A stretch of DNA of 64,000 nt from Costus lasius (Eukaryota > Streptophyta > Magnoliopsida > Zingiberales > Costaceae), in NCBI GenBank assembly GCA_027563935.2, contig CM050454.1, positions 47,272,596 to 47,336,595 of the forward strand. The letters are read 5' to 3'. Of this stretch, positions 33,001 through 46,214 are shown piece after piece (within the stretch, counting starts at the first letter, position 1; each line of letters opens with the position of its first letter). The notes beneath the pieces were generated by a model that had not been told where the DNA came from, searched no databases, and worked only from the letters and a program-made list of their open reading frames with translations. A program made the position numbers and the translations under genes.

Positions 33001-33623
33001 TACCTATCCGTAGGTCAATCTCTCTAGGCCTTACCGATCTACCCTTTCTGAGCCTTTGCATATTTGTACAAATATGAGCTCCACATGCGGTATCCAATAC
33101 CCATGTCATACGAGTAGAAAGGTTGACTTCGGTAACATAAATACCTGAGCATGAAGACAAGGCCTTGCCTTTCTTCTCCTCATTCTGAAGTTGCAACATG
33201 TCCTTCAATATGTGAGGTGGCCCTCCACATGAATTATTCCTGATCATATCCATCTTTAATTTCAGTTCCTTGGTCAAGCCTTTCGGCTCAACACACTGAA
33301 TATCAACTTTAGGAGGATTGAGCTCAACCAATCCATCTTTAATTTCAGAGGCACTCTTCGATTCATATCTCCCTCTAAATTCAGGTGACATGTTGGTTAG
33401 CAACCTCCAAAGTATCAACCTAATGCTTATCATAAGCATCCCTCTCAGCCGCTGAGGCCGAGCATGGAAGTGGCTCAGGAAAAGGACGCTCAAGGACATA
33501 AAGCTTCCTTTCGAGCTTGAGCACGATTCTCAAATTCATATACCAATCTAATAAGTTGGATCCAACCAACTTATCCCTTTCCAGGGTAGATCGCAGTGAC
33601 CAACTGCTATTGTTCATAGCCAT
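30068..33623 (-). pseudogene. degenerate copia gag-pol polyprotein of D
   Basis: Gag starts at 33623 (LERDKLVGSNLLDWYMNLRI) but most of gag, including the zinc knuckle, is missing; in its place is an unfamiliar tract at about 33175-33400. Protease DTACGAHIC, integrase HCRLAHI, ETCLLGK, IYTDVCGPF and LRSDRGREY, RT FMYVDDILL and RNase H FTDESF, NSTTEAEYV are recognisable. Breaks include a frameshift before NGVSERRN near 32230, stops near 31495 and 31316, and several in RNase H. It cannot make working enzymes. Confidence 0.93.
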
Positions 33624-33627
33624 TGTT

Positions 33628-34771
33628 CTACAACAACCAAGAAACAGTAGATTAGTACTACTTCGAGTCATTTAAACTAGACTTGTTTTAAATGACCATG
33701 GCTCCCACTATTTTTAATCGAATTGACAACCCACAAAGTCAATCGAGAAATCCAAGATTTCCTAGTGAGATGAGATCCTCATTCCACACATGGCTTCGTG
33801 TCCCACGAGGGTGGGATGAGATGCACAAAGTGACCCATGTTTCCTAAGGTGGGTGCGCCGGCTGATTGCTCCAAGCAATTCCCCTTATAGAGACAGTCCA
33901 GGCATTTCATGTCCTGCGAGGGCTGGATACAGCATGAAACCCTAACCTCTCAACGATGCCTCTAGAGTTTCATCATGTGCCTAGCACACATGAAAATCTT
34001 GTTAAGTCCATTCCTAACCGTTATGCCCAGGGCCAACGAGTTTCCTTGCGAAGGCATGCCCAGGTTAAAACTGGACTGGGGAAACCATTGTCACCAAACA
34101 CTTTCTAAAGATAAGTGGGTGTGTCCCACGAGGGTGGGAAACAATTCACAACTCCACTGATCGATAGCTTAGTGAGGGCTACGCATTAGAAGGCTACTAG
34201 ACTTGATATTTTAATTGAGGGTTTTTGTTTAAGGTCTCATCATCTCAGTTTTATCTTATGTCTATCATTACAGGCATGCAATCATATCGTGATAACATAA
34301 CGATAAAACATTATAGGCATGCAATCCTATCAGTTTTATCTTATTGTCAGATCAAGAGACTTGGCCAGTCCGAAGACACAATGCCCGTCCTACTTGACAA
34401 AATTACGTGCGTCTTTGATCTTTAAATAAGACAAGAAAAATATTCCAAAAATCCAAAAGAGATTGAGAGGATGATAGAAACAAGAAACCCTAATTTTTCC
34501 TACTTAGAAAAAATCGTTTGCCATGCATCATGCTATTGACGAAAATAGAGATATGGCATGTGAGCATGAAAGAAAAGCGTAAAACATCATTCGAGTCTTG
34601 CAAGTCGCTCTGATACCACTGTTGGGAAACCCCAGGGATATTTTACAATTTTCAAAGATAGAGATTACAAAATACATTGCACAGCGGAAGCAATATCCCC
34701 GAAACAGGCCGGTCCCAAAAACCTAGTGAAGATCGCAAGCAAGAGAGTTGACACGATGAGTTAGGAAATAC
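33628..34771 (-). other. candidate leader intron of element D, with stem-loop region
   Basis: The donor CTCTAAG|GTATTTCC lies in the 5' LTR; the acceptor GGTTGTTGTAG is four bases before the gag ATG. Inside, on the minus strand, are SL1 34138-34125 (CCCAC...GTGGG), SL2 33940-33906 (TTTCATG/CATGAAA), SL3 about 33840-33806, SL4 33761-33747 (GAAATC/GATTTC), SL5 33743-33722 (ATTGAC/GTCAAT) and SL6 33696-33667 (GTCATTTAAA/TTTAAATGAC). No gene is present. Confidence 0.5.
34607..34618 (-). other. primer-binding site of element D
   Basis: On the minus strand TGGTATCAGAGC follows the 5' LTR after one base. Confidence 0.92.
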
Positions 34772-36604
34772 CTTAGAGCAAGATGAGGTCGATGTCGTGA
34801 TAGGCGCCCAAGCGTGCGCCCTCTGCAGTCTCACACACACGGACCCCTCGAGTCTTCTTCTATGCCCGGTGCTAGCCTCGGGAAGAAGATCCAAGCCTTG
34901 TGCTCCTTCTTCAAAGTATGCGCCACCTCCAAGGTAGATGCGCCAAAGATGAAGAAGGATGAGGGAGAGGGAAACCGCCAAGCATCAAGTTCCTTGCGTC
35001 AAGAGAGAAGGAAGAGGCTTGCGGCTAGGGTTTGAAAGGAAGAAGAAGATGCGCCACTTCTTCGTGTTGTCGCCCTTCAAGCCCTTGCTTTTGCCCCTCC
35101 TCTTATTGTCACGCCTCTAAGGATTGTAACCACTAAGAGGGGCGGCTAGGGTCACTTATAAAGAGGTAGAGGCGGTTAGGGCAAGGGTTGAGATCATGAC
35201 AAGTGTATGGCTTGGATGAGAAGGTTTGAGGTAAGGAAAGTCTCCAAGACTTTACCATAAACCTCATTCAACCTTTCCATAAGCTACCAAGCCTTGCCTT
35301 GTGCGCCAAGGCCTAGCCTTGCGCCCCAAGCAATGCCTTAATGCATTCACACTATCAATGGGAGAGGGCTAGGCGCATAAAGCTTCCTTAATGAAGCAAA
35401 TTTGCCATCCAAACCCCATTACGCCCCTTAGGCGCCAATGGGCTTGGCTTCCTCCCCATTATACCCTTTTAGCCTATTGCCTCTTCATGACAACTTATTA
35501 TTGGGCCTCATTGGATAATGAGCTAGCCCAAACTTCATTACATGGCTTGATTAAGCACTTGGATCCAATCCAATGCAACCCTAATCCAAATGTGGCCAAC
35601 CATGGTAAATTTCGGGTCAACCTGCCATAAATGGAGTTTGGCTCCAATAACATCCTTCCATCTCATCAGGCCCATTGGTGCTGATGAAATCTCCAAAATA
35701 GATCTGAGTTATCGAATAACTCGATCATAAGGCTTCCCGATCAATACGAGAACTCGAGTATCAAGGTGTGCGACCCTGTAGGTTCCTCTGACGCTGGCAG
35801 TGCTGACCAAAGGTTACCACAAGCAGTGAGTGGCACCTAGTAGTGCATCGCTGCTATCCAGGTCATTGGAATGGATATCGACATCGACATCCCCATCATC
35901 GCAACTAGGTACAGATGCATTACAGTCTCTTTGCCGAACTGATATCCGATTGGACAAGTGTGTCACCACTTGTTTTCATCCAATCACATGGCTATGACTA
36001 AAACAGGTTCTCACCTGGGTATGGCCATTCACTCTCAGTAATAGAACCATAGAGGAGCTCTATGATATCATGTTTCCCTAAGGAAGGGGCAAATCCTATG
36101 TCTGTCCATTGACCTTCTCATATGGGTCGTGACATGCTCAATGACAACCGTTATGACCTCCCAACTACGGCGAGGTGATAGGTTGTATCAAAGCAAATCC
36201 CTAACCATATAAAATGATCAATGACCTCAAGTCAAGGGATCAATGCATCTCCTATCACTTGTGTGGATAACTCATGACACCAAGTCATAGCCTCACAGCG
36301 GGTCTATCCAGTATATCCTCCAATGATATACCCATGTGTCTGCGTTAGCACCACGTGCCTAACCAGCCCACATACAAGTCTCACAAGTACCACAGCTGTC
36401 CCATATCCACTAAGGTACATCGACTAGGGACTATAGTTCGAGCACAGATCCAATCTGTCTCCAGGGACATTATTATGTAAGTACACAATCGCAGGTGTAG
36501 ACAAACAATGATAACGACAATGCCAGAAAGATATATATATGAATATCAGAGTCATGTAGTACAAAGATGGTCCAAAATTAGGTCCTAGGGCATATACACC
36601 AACA
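34620..36604 (-). repeat. 5' LTR of element D
   Basis: 1985 bp, TGTTGGTGTATATGCCC to CCCAACA on the minus strand. It matches the left LTR except for scattered substitutions and a few small indels. Confidence 0.96.
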
Positions 36605-38028
36605 AGGGGGAGGCCAAAACGGGTGACCACCATCCGAGAGACGACGTTGAGGCTGCTACCTCCGTCAATCACAAATTTTCACGAGTGCCCATTAAACTTG
36701 ATATAAGTTTAAAAGATACTGGTGTGCTTCCAATCTTCAGATAGAGGAGGGGTGTGGACAAGGGTGCAGCGGACTACCAGGGTAGGGCGCGGGCTCGACT
36801 CCTCGTCGGAGTAGCACTGCGGGCCGATCTCTTGGGTCGAGGGAGGCGGGTGGGAAACAACAGGCTGAGGACTTGGGGTGCGCGGGGCAGCCGCGATGTG
36901 GAGAGAGCGACGCGGGCAATCCTAGTTGAAGTGACCGGTTTGGCCACAATGGCGGCAATGACCGGGTGGAACAGCGGAGATGGGCACCTTGCCCTTCTCC
37001 TCCCATGTTAAGTGAGGTGGCGGCGTGTCACGGGGAGCGTTGCGTGTGGGCTGACAGGGGCCCGTGTGGTTCGGACGAGGGGGCACCTCAAGGCGAGGGG
37101 GAGTGGCTAGCGCCGGAGGCGGGGGACCCGACTCCATGCGAGGGCGCATGGAATGCAGGTCCTGCTCGATATCGCGAGCATGGTGAAGGGTCAGGATGAC
37201 CGAGTCAAGGCCGTGGGAGGGTAGCAGACGACAAATCTCATCGTGGAGGCCGCGCTTGAAGCGGGACAAGGTGAAGGCCAGGTCTTCTTTAAGGTTGCAC
37301 CTAATGCCGAGCTCGTCGAAGCGAGTGTGATACTCGTCGACGGAATCGGAGCCTTGGGTTATGGCGCAATAGGAATCGAGGAGTTGCTATCTATATGTAG
37401 GAGGTACATACTTCTCCTTCAGCCTATAGCACATCTCGTCCCACTAAGTAATGGGAGGAAGACGCTGATCAACTTGCTGACGCTCTACGTTCATCTAATA
37501 CAACCGAGCAGGGCTAGTAAGTAGGAGACAGACGTAGCTGACCTTGAGGTGGTCGGACATGGCACTCCACTCAAAGTAATTGTCGACAGCCGTGTCCCAA
37601 TCAAGGAACACGCGGGGGTCGAGGCTACCATTGAAAATAGGTGGGTCGATGCGTGTGAGCCTGCGAACTTCGTCGTCCTTACGGCTACGTGGGAGTGGGC
37701 TACATGGGGGAGGGGCCTCCTCAGCCAACGCGGATTCATCACCGAAGGGGTCGTACCGAGGTGACTCGGTGGCCTGCATGCGGAGCGGGGCCAACGGAGG
37801 GGGAACGCTAAACGACAGCTGGCCCTCAGCGGGTTTAGACCGGAGTTCCGCTACTTGGTCCGTGAGATGTTGGACCGATGACATTAGATGCTGAAACATG
37901 CTCTCCATCGCTTCCAAGTGTGTTGACAGCGATTCAACCATCTCTATCCTAGGGAGAGGACTCACTTCAGTCGCAGTGGGCACTTGGGATGATGGGTTCT
38001 GATAAGAGGTACCGGATATAGTGGTCAT
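36605..38028 (-). pseudogene. gag and start of protease of gypsy element G
   Basis: The probable start is the Met at 38028 (MTTISGTSYQNP). Gag proceeds in one frame with in-frame stops near 37497 and 37447. It has a coiled-coil-like HLEAMESMFQHLMSSVQHL, the retrotransposon gag core IDPPIFNGSLDPRVFLDW, FTLSRFKRGLHDEI and a zinc knuckle CRHCGQTGHF followed by a stop before DC. Protease begins FVIDGGSSLNVVS with GG where D-S/T-G is common, and is cut at 36605 by D, to resume at 26315. Confidence 0.88.
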
Positions 38029-38127
38029 GATGCTGAAAATGCATATGTATGCCGAAAACAAAGCCGGAGAAGCTGAATGATATGCAATGAAGAGATCGGC
38101 AGAGCTAGACAAGAGTTAGCTCCAACC

Positions 38128-38142
38128 TGCTTTGATACAAAA
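38128..38142 (-). other. primer-binding site of gypsy element G
   Basis: On the minus strand TTTTTGTATCAAAGCAGG resembles the initiator-Met tRNA complement TGGTATCAGAGC with changes. It marks the border between G's 5' LTR and its gag leader. Confidence 0.6.
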
Positions 38143-38145
38143 ATT

Positions 38146-38654
38146 TGACGCAGCGGATGTAGGGGTCCTATGTTCCGTACTCTAGGCGACTAGACCATGA
38201 TGCTGAGAACGAAAGAGGGACTTGAGACGAGGGAAGTAAGAATGTGTGGGGACAAAGAAGACATGTGAAAACCGATGAGAAAGGCGAATAGACGTTTCTT
38301 GAGCAATACCCTAACGCGCGGAGAAGCAATGGCTCGAATACTAAGGAAACTACTCACCTCACGCGTAGAGCCCATTTTTTTTTTGAGCAAGCAAGCGCGC
38401 GTGAACAGAACCTCCACGGGGCTACTAGGGCAGCCGTCCACAAGTCCAAGATGCAACACCGAAGGCACCGGAGCTAGATGCGAGTTTGTTTGCAAAGGAC
38501 TTGGAGCCCGAGGAGGGTTCTCCGGGTGTTTTGATTGAAAGCAGAAAAGCAACGGATTACAAGAGCGAGGGAACTCTAGGCGAGCTCCTCGGAGTTCGAG
38601 GACCTAGGCCTTTGCGTGGGGGAAGGTGACTAATACAACCATGCTGAAAGAAAC
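38146..38654 (-). repeat. 5' LTR of gypsy element G, 3' part
   Basis: The sequence between G's primer site and copia E. On the minus strand it ends CTGCGTCA. Together with 47766 to about 47929 it would make an LTR near 670 bp. The other LTR of G is outside the window, so this is inferred from position. Confidence 0.6.
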
Positions 38655-40347
38655 TGAAGGACCCCTATTTCAAGAGGGGGGCGAAACCCTATTGGTGGCG
38701 CATGTATAAATTTCGCATGGAAGCTAGGGTTTCAAGAGATCTTAATATCGCATATGATCAACTTTCACACATTAGAAATAACAAGAGAAGGATCCATACC
38801 ATCGCCATCTCTTGGATGGTGTCTTGGAAGGAGAGAGCAAGAGAGATCTCCTCCAAAGGTGACGCACACAATTGATGTCGCCTACTTTTCCTTGGTGCTC
38901 CTTGTGCTAGCAAGGCTCCAAGAAGTGCTTGTCGAATGGAAGGGAAGGAGACCTTCTTTGCTTGGCGATTTCTTGCTCCTTCTTTTGTCCACCTTCACTA
39001 CGCAAGATGAATGCTTGAGGCGACGAGAGAGCGAGATGCGAGCAAGAGTGTAACGCAACTCATGAACGTGGAGGCGTTTTTCTATCTTGGAAACGCATCT
39101 TCCAAAAATAGCAAAACCATAAGTTCATGGGTTCATGCGATCATGAACAAACCGCATTTACCTCTTCTCTTTGAACCATGCGCTCAACCCATGAGCCGGT
39201 TCAATTTCATTTGGCTCAATGACCAAATAAACCAAGCGACTTAGCCTAGATCACAATTGAACCCTAAGGTTCTTGATCTGACCGTTGATCTCTTGACGCT
39301 TCTGATCTCACCGATCTAGCATCTATTCTCTCAATCGAAGCTTACCGATCTGAAGCCCTAATCAATCAAACATGATCAGACTAGATCTCACTTACAATCA
39401 GAGATTAAATCCCTTTAAACTGAACCCAAATAATTCAGTCCACTCGATCTGACTTAAGTAAGCCATATCATCAAATTGTGCGACCCTGAGGGTTTCCTTC
39501 AATGTCGGTAACGATAACTTACGTCATCACGATCAGTGAGAGGTATCTAGCAACACATCACTGTCTCCCGATAGAAAGAAAGGAGTCTTCCAAGACTACA
39601 CCCAAACCACAGCACAAGTGTGAATCAACTCACAAGGCATGCATATTTCTTTTGCCACTGGATGTTCTTATTAGACAAGCGTGTCAAGCTTGTAACTCCA
39701 ATATGATGAGCATGATTAGATCAGATGAACATAGTCACCTGGGTATGGCCATACACTCTCTCAATCATCTCATCCAGGGGGCCCCTTTAGATCATCACAC
39801 TCCTTAAACAAGGAGACGGCAATCCTTTATCTATCACTAGTGCCCTAACCTGACTCAAGCTCATTATCCAAGATAGTCTATAATCATTATGTTTCAAATG
39901 ATATTGAACTACCTCAAAACAATGACAATCATCATTTAGAAAACACAAGTGATCTCAAGTTAGAGGAAATGTGCCACTTGTTACATTCAAGGATTATTCA
40001 CATTGTGACAAGCAATTGAATATCCTAGTAGGGTCTGTCCAGTACATCCAATGCACCCATGAGTCTACATCTTATTCCATGCTCGAAGCATCCTATAAGA
40101 TTAGAACACATATTAGTCTTAACCATATCAAGGCTGTCTCATGTTCACCAAGATATATCGACTAAGGACTTTACTGCATGTCAGCCTAGCTGAACAGCAT
40201 TGAGACATTATTCAGAAGTACACTTATTACTGCAGACAAGGTAACAAACTGAATAATAACCATGCCTTTATAAACACAAGAGTTTATTACATGATACTTT
40301 TACAATCCCAAGGCCTCAAACATTAGCCTTAAGGGCATACCCCAACA
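38655..40347 (-). repeat. 3' LTR of element E
   Basis: On the minus strand TGTTGGGGTATGCCC to GGGTCCTTCA, 1693 bp. The terminal hairpin is CCCCCCTCTTGAAATAGGGG. Confidence 0.97.
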
Positions 40348-40362
40348 ATCTCCCACTTGCAC
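40348..40362 (-). other. polypurine tract of element E
   Basis: On the minus strand GTGCAAGTGGGAGAT abuts the 3' LTR. Confidence 0.9.
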
Positions 40363-40367
40363 TTAAT

Positions 40368-43300
40368 CTAATGGTTGAGAAATTTCAAACCCATATTATT
40401 ACAGTGCTTCTCATGCTTTTGCTGCGCCAGAGGCTTGGTAAGCGGGTCTGCCAGATTGTCATTTGTATGAACCTTGCACACTTTGATCTCGCCACGATCA
40501 ATGATCTCCCTGATCAAATGAAACCGTCTCTGTATGTGCTTGGACTTCTGGTGCAACCGTGGTTCCTTTGCTTGTGCTATTGCTCCAGTGTTATCATAGA
40601 AGATAACCAAAGGATCTGCACTCGAAGGAACGACACCAAGTTCTCTCACGAACTTACGAATCCACACTGCCTCCTTGGATGCTTCCGAGGCTGCAACATA
40701 CTCGGCTTCTGTTGTGGAATCAGCAACAGTTGACTGTTTGAAACTCTTCCACACCACTGCTCCACCATTCAAGCTTAAAACATAGCCTGATTGCGATCGG
40801 AAATCATCCTGGTCAGACTGGAACGAAGCGTCAGTATATCCTTCTATACTGAGTTCTTCCTGACCACCATATATCAAGAACATATCTTTGGTCCTCCGCA
40901 GATATTTTAAAATGTTCTTGACTGCAATCCAGTGCGCCATACCTGGATTACTTTGGAACCGACTGGTCACGCTTAACCCGTAAGCGACGTCAGGGCGAGT
41001 ACACAACATCGCATACATTATGGACCCAATAGCCGAAGCATAAGGCGTATTGTCCATTTCATCTTTCTCAGTCTGTGTTTGCGGACACTGACTCTTCGAA
41101 AGATTCAGACCATGTCTGACTGGAAGATATCCTCTTTTAGAATTCTCTAAATGAAATCTTTCCAGGACTTTATCGATGTAAGTACTCTAGCACAGCCCGA
41201 GAAGCCTCTTAGATCTATCCCTGTAGATCTTCACACCTAATACATAGGCTGCTTCTCCTAAATCTTTCATCTGGAAACATTTCCTTAGCCATGCCTTAAC
41301 CGCATGCATTTCAGGAATGTCATTTCCAATGATCAAGATATCATCGACGTAGAGGACTAGGAAAGTAATTACGCTCCCACTAAACCTCTTATATACACAC
41401 GGGTCATCCTCGTTCTTGATGAAACCAAATTCACTGATTGATTCATCAAAACGAATATTCCAGCTTCTTGATGCTTGTTTAAGTCCATAAATAGACTTCT
41501 TTAATTTGCATATTTTATGATGATCTGATGGATTAGTGAAACCTTCTGGTTGTGTCATATACACATCCTCATCCAGATTTCCATTCAGGAAAGCTGTCTT
41601 CACATCCATCTGCCAGATCTCATAATCGTAATATGCTGCTATCGCGAAAAGAATCCGAATAGACTTAAACATGGCTACAGGAGAGAAAGTTTCATCATAA
41701 TCTATCCCGTAGATTTGTTTGAAACCTTTCGCAACTAGCCTGCCTTTATAGGTAACCACGTTACCATCCATGTCAATCTTCTTCTTGAAGATCCATTTAC
41801 AGCCTATAGGGATTACTCCCGGAGGCGGATCAACCAAATCCCAAACTTGGTTATCTGACATGGAGTCCATCTCGGCTCGCATAGCTTCAAGCCATCTCGC
41901 TGACTCCGGTCCACTGACCGCAACCGCATAAGTGAGGGGTTCATCATTATCAATGATGTAGACTCCGTCATAGCACTCAGGCTGTCGACGGATCCTTCCC
42001 GATCTTCGCGGTTCCCGTGATATCTGAGCCTCAGGTTGTTCAATAACCTGTTCTACCGGCTCAGGCTCATCCAACTGTGCTTGAGCACTTTGTCCTTCCT
42101 CTGGATTCTCATCCAACTTTATTTCTCTCCCACTGGCCTCTTGGAGAAGAAACTCCCTCTCAAGAAATATGGCCGTCCGAGCAACAAATACCTTGTTCTC
42201 TTTGGGATCGTAGAAATAATAACCCTTAGTTTCCTTAGGGTAACCGACAAAGATACATTTGTCAGATCTGCTCTCTAGTTTCCCAGAGGCGAGCTTTTTA
42301 ACATAAGCCTCGCAGCCCCAGATCCTGATAAATGTCAAGCTCGGCTGTTTCCCACACCATAATTCATATGGGGTCTTTGAAACTGCCTTGGATGGCACTC
42401 GGTTTAGTACCTTTGCAGCTGTCTCCAGTGCAAATCCCCAAAAGGAGTAAGGAAGAGTAGCCTGACTCATCATGGAACGAACCATATCAAGTAGGGTTCT
42501 GTTCCTCCTCTCGGACACACCATTCCATTGCGGTGTTCCTGGCGGAGTGAGCTGTGAGATAATCCCACACTCCTTTAGATAGTCAGTAAACGCATGACTC
42601 AAGTATTCTCCACCTCGATCAGAACGAAGTGCCTTGATATTTCGGCCTAGCTGATTTTGTACTTCATTCTTGAACTCTTTGAACTTGTCAAAAGATTCAC
42701 TTTTATGTCTCATCAAATAGACATAACCATATCTACTGAAATCATCAGTAAATGTGATGAAGTATTGATAGCCACCTCTGGCATGTTTACTAAATGGCCC
42801 ACACACATCACTGTGTATAAGGTCAAGCAAACCTGAAGCCCTTTGACCTTTGTGAGGAAAAGGTGACTTCGTCATTTTACCCATCAAACAAGCTTTGCAT
42901 GTATCAATCTCCTCATAGGAGAATGATCCCAGCAGTCCATTATCATGCAACCGCTTAATGCGTTTCTCGTTAATATGGCCTAAACGACTATGCCATAGCA
43001 AGGTGCTGTCATCAGCATACTTGGCTTTCTTATTATCAATGTTCTGTATAGAATATTCCATGTCCAACATGAATAACCCATTGTTAATTGAACCAGTTGC
43101 ATAAACAATATTATCTAAAGACAAAACACACTTTGAAATATTGCATTCAAAGGAAAAACCCTTCCTGACAAGAGCAGGAATGGAGATAATATTCTTAGTA
43201 ATGCTGGGAACAAAGTAACAACTGTTTAGTTCTAATACAAGTCCAGATGGCAAAGAGATGAAATAGTCTCCTACAGCAACAGCAGCAACCCGTGCCCCGT

Positions 43301-44252
43301 TTCCAACTCGTAGGTCCACCTCATGCTGTCCCACCTGTCTTCTTCTCTTGAGTTCCTGTACATTTGAACAAATGTGAACTCCACATGCAGTGTCCAACAC
43401 CCAAGATATAGAAGAAGAAGATATCATGACTTCAGTCACAAATATACCTGAGCCAGAAGCGATGCTTCCCTTCTTGTCTCCTTGGAGCGCTTTACAGTCC
43501 TTTTTCCAGTGACCTAGCTGGCCACAGTGGAAACATCTGTATTCCTTGGACCGCTTGACCTTTTGCTTCAGAGCCTTGCTATAGCTCTTGACAGGGGCCT
43601 TGCCCTTCTTCCCCTTCTTCTTGTTCCTTGAAGGAACCATTAAGACAGAGGTTGAAGGCTTTCCCTTCAGAGTCTCCTCAGTAGTCAAGAGCATATTCAG
43701 CAGCTCTGCCGGCGTACAATCGATTTTGTTCATATTAAAGTTAATAATGAACGCATCAAAAGAGGGCGGGAGAGACTGCAGAATAATATCTACAGCAAGC
43801 TCCTGATTGATGGTATGCCCCAGTTTCTCTAGAGCTTCTTTGTGCCCAATCATTTGGAGCACGTGAGCTCCCACTGGGCTCCCTTCAGCCAGTTTGCTCT
43901 GAAAGAAAAGCTTTGTCAGATTATAGCGTTCTGTCCTCGCCTGTGCAGCATACAGCATCTTGAGGTTAGCTATAATCTCTATAGCCGACATATCCTCATG
44001 CTGACGCTGCAGCGGTGGCGTCATAGACGCTAGCATCAGGCAAGCGACATCAATGCTATCATTGACGTGCTTTTCGTAGGCTTCCCGAACCGCCCTTGCG
44101 GCGTTCGGAGCGGGTTGAGGCGGTATTGCCGTCTCGAGGACATACAGTTTCCTCTCTGCCTTAAGAACGATCTTAAGGTGTCCGAACCAGTCTGAGAAGT
44201 TTGGCCCAGCAAACTTCTCCCTTTCCAGTAGGGATCGCACATTGAAGTTCAT
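40368..44252 (-). pseudogene. copia gag-pol polyprotein of E, single nonsense codon
   Basis: Same length and frame as the A polyprotein (1294 codons plus stop). The only obvious lesion is TAG at 41187-41189 (codon 1022, Gln in A) shortly after the RT palm, which splits it into 1021 codons (gag, zinc knuckle, PR, IN, most of RT) and a tail with the end of RT and RNase H from 41057. All catalytic motifs listed for A are present. The stop would leave gag, protease and integrase intact while removing RNase H. Confidence 0.96.
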
Positions 44253-44273
44253 GGTGTTCGTTGCTGCAGGAAT

Positions 44274-46214
44274 CTACAACAATGCAAGAACAGCAAGGTC
44301 AGTATCAATGTTTAGAATCAATCCAGGACTTAAGAAAGATTCTTTTCTCACTATTTTATCTGGCTGAAAAATCCAGCAAAACAGCCCGAAAGAGTAACAC
44401 TCTTTTAGTGAGATGGGATCCAGATTTCATACTTGGTCTCCGCGTCCCGCTCAGGCGAGATAAGATGCACAGAGAGTACAAGCACTAATCTCTGGTAGGC
44501 TGTCCCAGCCAATCGCCAACCCGTGCGATTCCCCTTCATCTGGGCAATCCAGCAGACTGTGCCAACTGAGTTGGTACAACACAGTCTCTGACCCCACAGA
44601 TGGCTGCCTCCATGTGCTACCATATGCGCCATATATGTAGCCTACATGGTCAAGCTGACCCGACCTACTCCCTGGACCACCACGTGCTATGCTGAGCAAC
44701 GAGAAGCGATAAATCCCTTCTCTGTAACACGCAGGTGTAATCCCGCACCGTCTGAAGATAGATGGACGTGCCCACTGAGTGGGTACAACACGGCTCCAAC
44801 GATAATCAGAACAGTGAGGTTTCGCGTCAGAAGGCTTACGAGCTTGATATTTAATCGTTGGATTTTAACGGTCTTTTATCTTCTTCACTATCATGCAATT
44901 CCTATGGTGATAGCAGAAGATAAACTAATCATGCAATTCTAATATTTAAACAATAAAAGAAAGCATGGATCTTATGTGGTAAAAGCCCATAAGCCTAAGT
45001 TAGACCTTAATATCATTTAAGTCTTCACTAGCTTTTCTTCATGGGTCTTTTGCTGCTCATCTGGCCCAAATCAGGGCCCAAGCGCCAACTGCAGCTCAGG
45101 TGCGCCCACCAGGTAAATGCGCCTGTCCTAGGGTTGAACCCTAGACCTCCCACCTGGTCAAGCCAGTGCTGCATGCGCCTCTGCCATGTGTGCTTTTGTG
45201 CTCTTGTCTAATTAAATTACAATTTAACTATCTAGACAAGATTGACACGCAGGTCAATTTCACATTATAAATTAATTAAACTGTGACTCGCAGATCACAA
45301 AAATAAAATAATTTACAATCACATCCCAGGCACGCAGGCCCCAGCACAGCACACATTAAACATGGGCAGCCCACATAAGATTAAATAAACAAACATATGG
45401 CATCCAATCAACATGTGATCCAATAAGAAAATAAATTTTTGAAAACCCCATTGGCCTCAATTTTAATTTTCTTATATGCCCTACAACCTTACAACGGTCC
45501 ATCAATAGGGATCCACTCATCCAATCTAGTCAGATCCAGTGCCCTTGCATGCACCAAGTCTTAACTGACTTGTGTCGACCCAGTGGTCAACTATGCATGC
45601 GTTTAGGGCTGAACGACCACTATGAGGTCTGGAAAACGGGTGTGAGCCCGGGCCTAACTCATGTACGTTCAACATTCGTCTCAACCAGACATCGCTACAC
45701 GCCTGTGATGCAGTCGACCTATAGCCACCACTTGCTTGCGCAATGGTGCTATCTGGTCGACCCATCTAGGCTGTCAGATGGTCTGATCAGACTAGTTGGA
45801 TCTAATCTCTAGGATGACTTCAACCCTACTAACCCGTCTAAGGGTTTATAGTAGGCACTTAGTCTAATGATAGGCGCGCAAGTGATATACGTTTGGATAA
45901 AACATCAACAACAAAGATGCGCTAACATTATACATGCGCAAACATGAAAAACATATGTAATCATTTTCGCATGTAACCAATAGATCTAAGCATTTTGCGC
46001 AAACATGGATCACAAAATTATCATCAAGCAATCATATGCATATAGAGAAACCTATGCTCTGATACCAATTGAAGGACCCCTATTTCAAGAGGGGGGCGAA
46101 ACCCTATTGGTGGCGCATGTATAAATTTCGCATGGAAGCTAGGGTTTCAAGAGATCTTAATATCGCATATGATCAACTTTCACACATTAGAAATAACAAG
46201 AGAAGGATCCATAC
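44274..46214 (-). other. candidate leader intron of element E
   Basis: The donor after ATG GCG ATG (46223 to 46215) reads GTATGGATCC; the acceptor TTGTTGTAG precedes ATTCCTGCAGCAACG. Splicing is in frame with the gag ATG at 44252. The interior carries the same stem-loop series as A, for example CCAACTCAGTTGG near 44562-44574, and no gene. Confidence 0.5.
46058..46069 (-). other. primer-binding site of element E
   Basis: On the minus strand ATTGGTATCAGA follows the 5' LTR directly and continues GC. Confidence 0.9.

Larger units (their letters stand above)
26316..36604 (-). mobile_element. Ty1/copia element D (family 2), coding-defective, with solo LTR inside its 3' LTR
   Basis: It has LTRs of about 1990 bp starting TGTTGGTGTATATGCCC on the minus strand and ending GTTTCCCAACA. 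The target duplication is AGGGG (26311-26315 and 36605-36609), and G's protease frame resumes across it. LTR divergence is roughly 2% by eye, older than A, C and E. The left LTR contains a 1735-bp family 1 solo LTR. Confidence 0.96.

Noticed and set aside
36737..37269. GC-rich plus-strand frames (77-85 codons)
   Set aside because: They are antisense to the G gag and zinc-knuckle region.
38754..39053. A 99-codon frame repeated at 46169 as a host gene
   Set aside because: Both copies are in the LTRs of E, on the strand opposite to the element.
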